This document shows, piece by piece, positions 5,854 through 6,871 of a stretch of DNA of 6,871 nucleotides. Every line of letters begins with the position of its first letter. The stretch's first letter is position 1. The translations under genes and the position numbers were made by a program. Below the pieces are notes generated by a model. The model was not told the origin of the DNA and did no database searches. It saw only the letters and a program-made list of their open reading frames with translations. Where the stretch lies: positions 1 through 6,871 of the forward strand of contig CAIODE010000375.1 of assembly GCA_903856875.1 (NCBI GenBank), in the 5' to 3' direction. The stretch comes from an uncultured Burkholderiales bacterium. Lineage in GTDB: Bacteria; Pseudomonadota; Gammaproteobacteria; Burkholderiales; Burkholderiaceae_C.

Positions 5854-6871
5854 ATGAGTGAGAAGACGATGGAATTGAAAACAGCGCTCGATCCAGTGAC
5901 CCTGGCGGTGTTGCGTGGACGGCTAGAGCAAGTTGCCGACGAGATGGATGCCACGCTTTACCGCAGCGCTTTCAATCCCATCATTGCCGAAGCGCACGAT
6001 GCTTGTCACGGCATTTATGACGGCGTCTCTGGCGATACCTTGGTACAAGGTAAATCTGGCCTGCCCGTGTTTGTGGGTGCCATGGCCTTTGCTGTGCGTG
6101 CTGCTGCCAAAGCCGCTGCCACGCGCGGCGGCATGCAAGACGGTGACATTTGGTTGTTCAACGACCCCTATGAAGGCGGTACACACGCCAACGATTTCAA
6201 ATTGGTGCGGCCGTTTTTCCGTGGTGGCAAATTGTTTTGCTTCTTGGCTTCGGCAGCCCACTGGCACGATGTGGGCGGTGCAGTGCCAGGTAACTACAAC
6301 CCTGCTGCCACTGAGTGTTGGCAAGAAGCGGTGCAAATTCCGCCTGTTCGAATTTTGCGTTCAGGTGTTTTAGAGGAAGACGTTTTGGCCATTCTGCGCG
6401 CTAACACGCGTTTGCCCGACAGCCTCTGGGGCGATTTGAATGGTCAACTGGCCGCCTTGGAATTGGGCGCCAAACGTTTGAATGGTTTGCTAGATGAATA
6501 CGGCGACGGCAAAGTGGCGCAGGCCATGGTCGAGTTGCGGGCGCGTGCAGTGCGCCTCATGCGCTCGCACATTGGCAGCTTGCCCGATGGTTGCTACAGC
6601 TTTGAAGATGTGTTGGACAACGATGGTGTGGTCGACTTGCCGCTGACCATTGCGCTTGACATGACGGTCAAGGGTGATCGTTTAACTTTGGATTTTTCAC
6701 GCACATCTGCGCAATGCGCAGGGCCTGTCAACATTTCCAAAGCCACAGCGGTGGCCGCATGTTATGTGGCTTTGAAACACGTGTTCCCTGATGTGCCTGC
6801 CAACGCCGGTGTTCTCGACGCAGTGGATTTCATTCTTCCCGATCGCTTGGTCATTAGCGCAGAACGGCCTC
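5854..6871 (+). CDS. Hydantoinase B / N-methylhydantoinase (oxoprolinase) family protein, hyuB-like, 3'-truncated
   Basis: The frame is open from the ATG at 5854 to the right edge with no stop, giving 339 residues of a family usually 500-600 long. It encodes the HyuB / acetone-carboxylase-alpha type subunit. Members work with a HyuA-type ATPase subunit in ATP-dependent opening of hydantoin, lactam or oxoproline rings, or in ketone carboxylation. Motifs: 'LDPVTLAVLRGRLEQVADEM' near the N-terminus, DGVSGDTLVQG (47-57), GDIWLFNDPYEGGTHANDF (97-115), AHWHDVGGAVPG (135-146), TECWQE (153-158), LPDGCYSFEDVLDNDG (243-258) and AGPVN (289-293). His111, Asp114, His136 and Asp139 lie where the family binds a metal ion. 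The gene begins 20 bases after the small hydro-lyase subunit. No good Shine-Dalgarno site precedes 5854; an in-frame ATG at 5869, just after GAGAAGA, is an alternative. No HyuA partner is visible, so it may lie beyond the right edge. Confidence 0.9.
   Translation, partial: MSEKTMELKTALDPVTLAVLRGRLEQVADEMDATLYRSAFNPIIAEAHDACHGIYDGVSGDTLVQGKSGLPVFVGAMAFAVRAAAKAAATRGGMQDGDIWLFNDPYEGGTHANDFKLVRPFFRGGKLFCFLASAAHWHDVGGAVPGNYNPAATECWQEAVQIPPVRILRSGVLEEDVLAILRANTRLPDSLWGDLNGQLAALELGAKRLNGLLDEYGDGKVAQAMVELRARAVRLMRSHIGSLPDGCYSFEDVLDNDGVVDLPLTIALDMTVKGDRLTLDFSRTSAQCAGPVNISKATAVAACYVALKHVFPDVPANAGVLDAVDFILPDRLVISAERP

Noticed and set aside
5933..6373. Plus-strand open frame (146 codons) within the HyuB region, and a minus-strand one at 5923-6336
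   Set aside because: Both lie inside the frame starting at 5854, which has all the hydantoinase B motifs and remains open to the edge. The alternative frames show no family features.

Overview
The window is one dense stretch of plus-strand genes with no gap over 40 bases between them. It looks like the middle of a single operon. By eye the base composition is moderate (around the mid-50s % GC), with heavy use of TTG for leucine. The protein sequences resemble betaproteobacterial, Burkholderiales/Comamonadaceae-type homologues. That placement rests on recall of family sequences, not on a search. No RNA genes, mobile elements, CRISPR arrays or long repeats were seen.

Layout: (1) 1-631 is the C-terminal part of a periplasmic substrate-binding protein of the branched-chain amino acid (HAAT/Liv) type, cut by the left edge. 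(2) 670-3994 holds the rest of that ABC importer in the classic order: permease LivH, permease LivM, ATPase LivG and ATPase LivF. (3) 4002-5833 encodes an aconitase-superfamily hydro-lyase split into a large [4Fe-4S] subunit (LeuC-like) and a small swivel-domain subunit (LeuD-like). (4) 5854 to the right edge is an open reading frame that runs off the window. It encodes the N-terminal 339 residues of a hydantoinase B / N-methylhydantoinase / acetone-carboxylase-alpha family protein.

Nearly all junctions are overlapping or very short (ATGACTAA at livM/livG, ATGA at livG/livF, 7 bases between livF and the large subunit, ATGA between the two hydro-lyase subunits, 20 bases before the hydantoinase B gene). 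This indicates co-transcription and, in places, translational coupling. The gene content suggests import of a small organic acid, amino acid or amide, followed by hydantoinase/carboxylase-type chemistry and a dehydration, hydration or isomerisation of a hydroxy-dicarboxylate. The substrate cannot be read from the sequence. The hydro-lyase pair is probably catabolic, not the leucine-biosynthetic isopropylmalate isomerase: it sits in a transporter operon and departs from the usual LeuC/LeuD motifs.

The most interesting points are the unusual pairing of a LeuCD-like hydro-lyase with a HyuB-family enzyme behind a dedicated Liv-type importer, and the degenerate signature motif in LivG. That change falls in the same composite ATP site as the family-typical Gln replacing the switch His in LivF.
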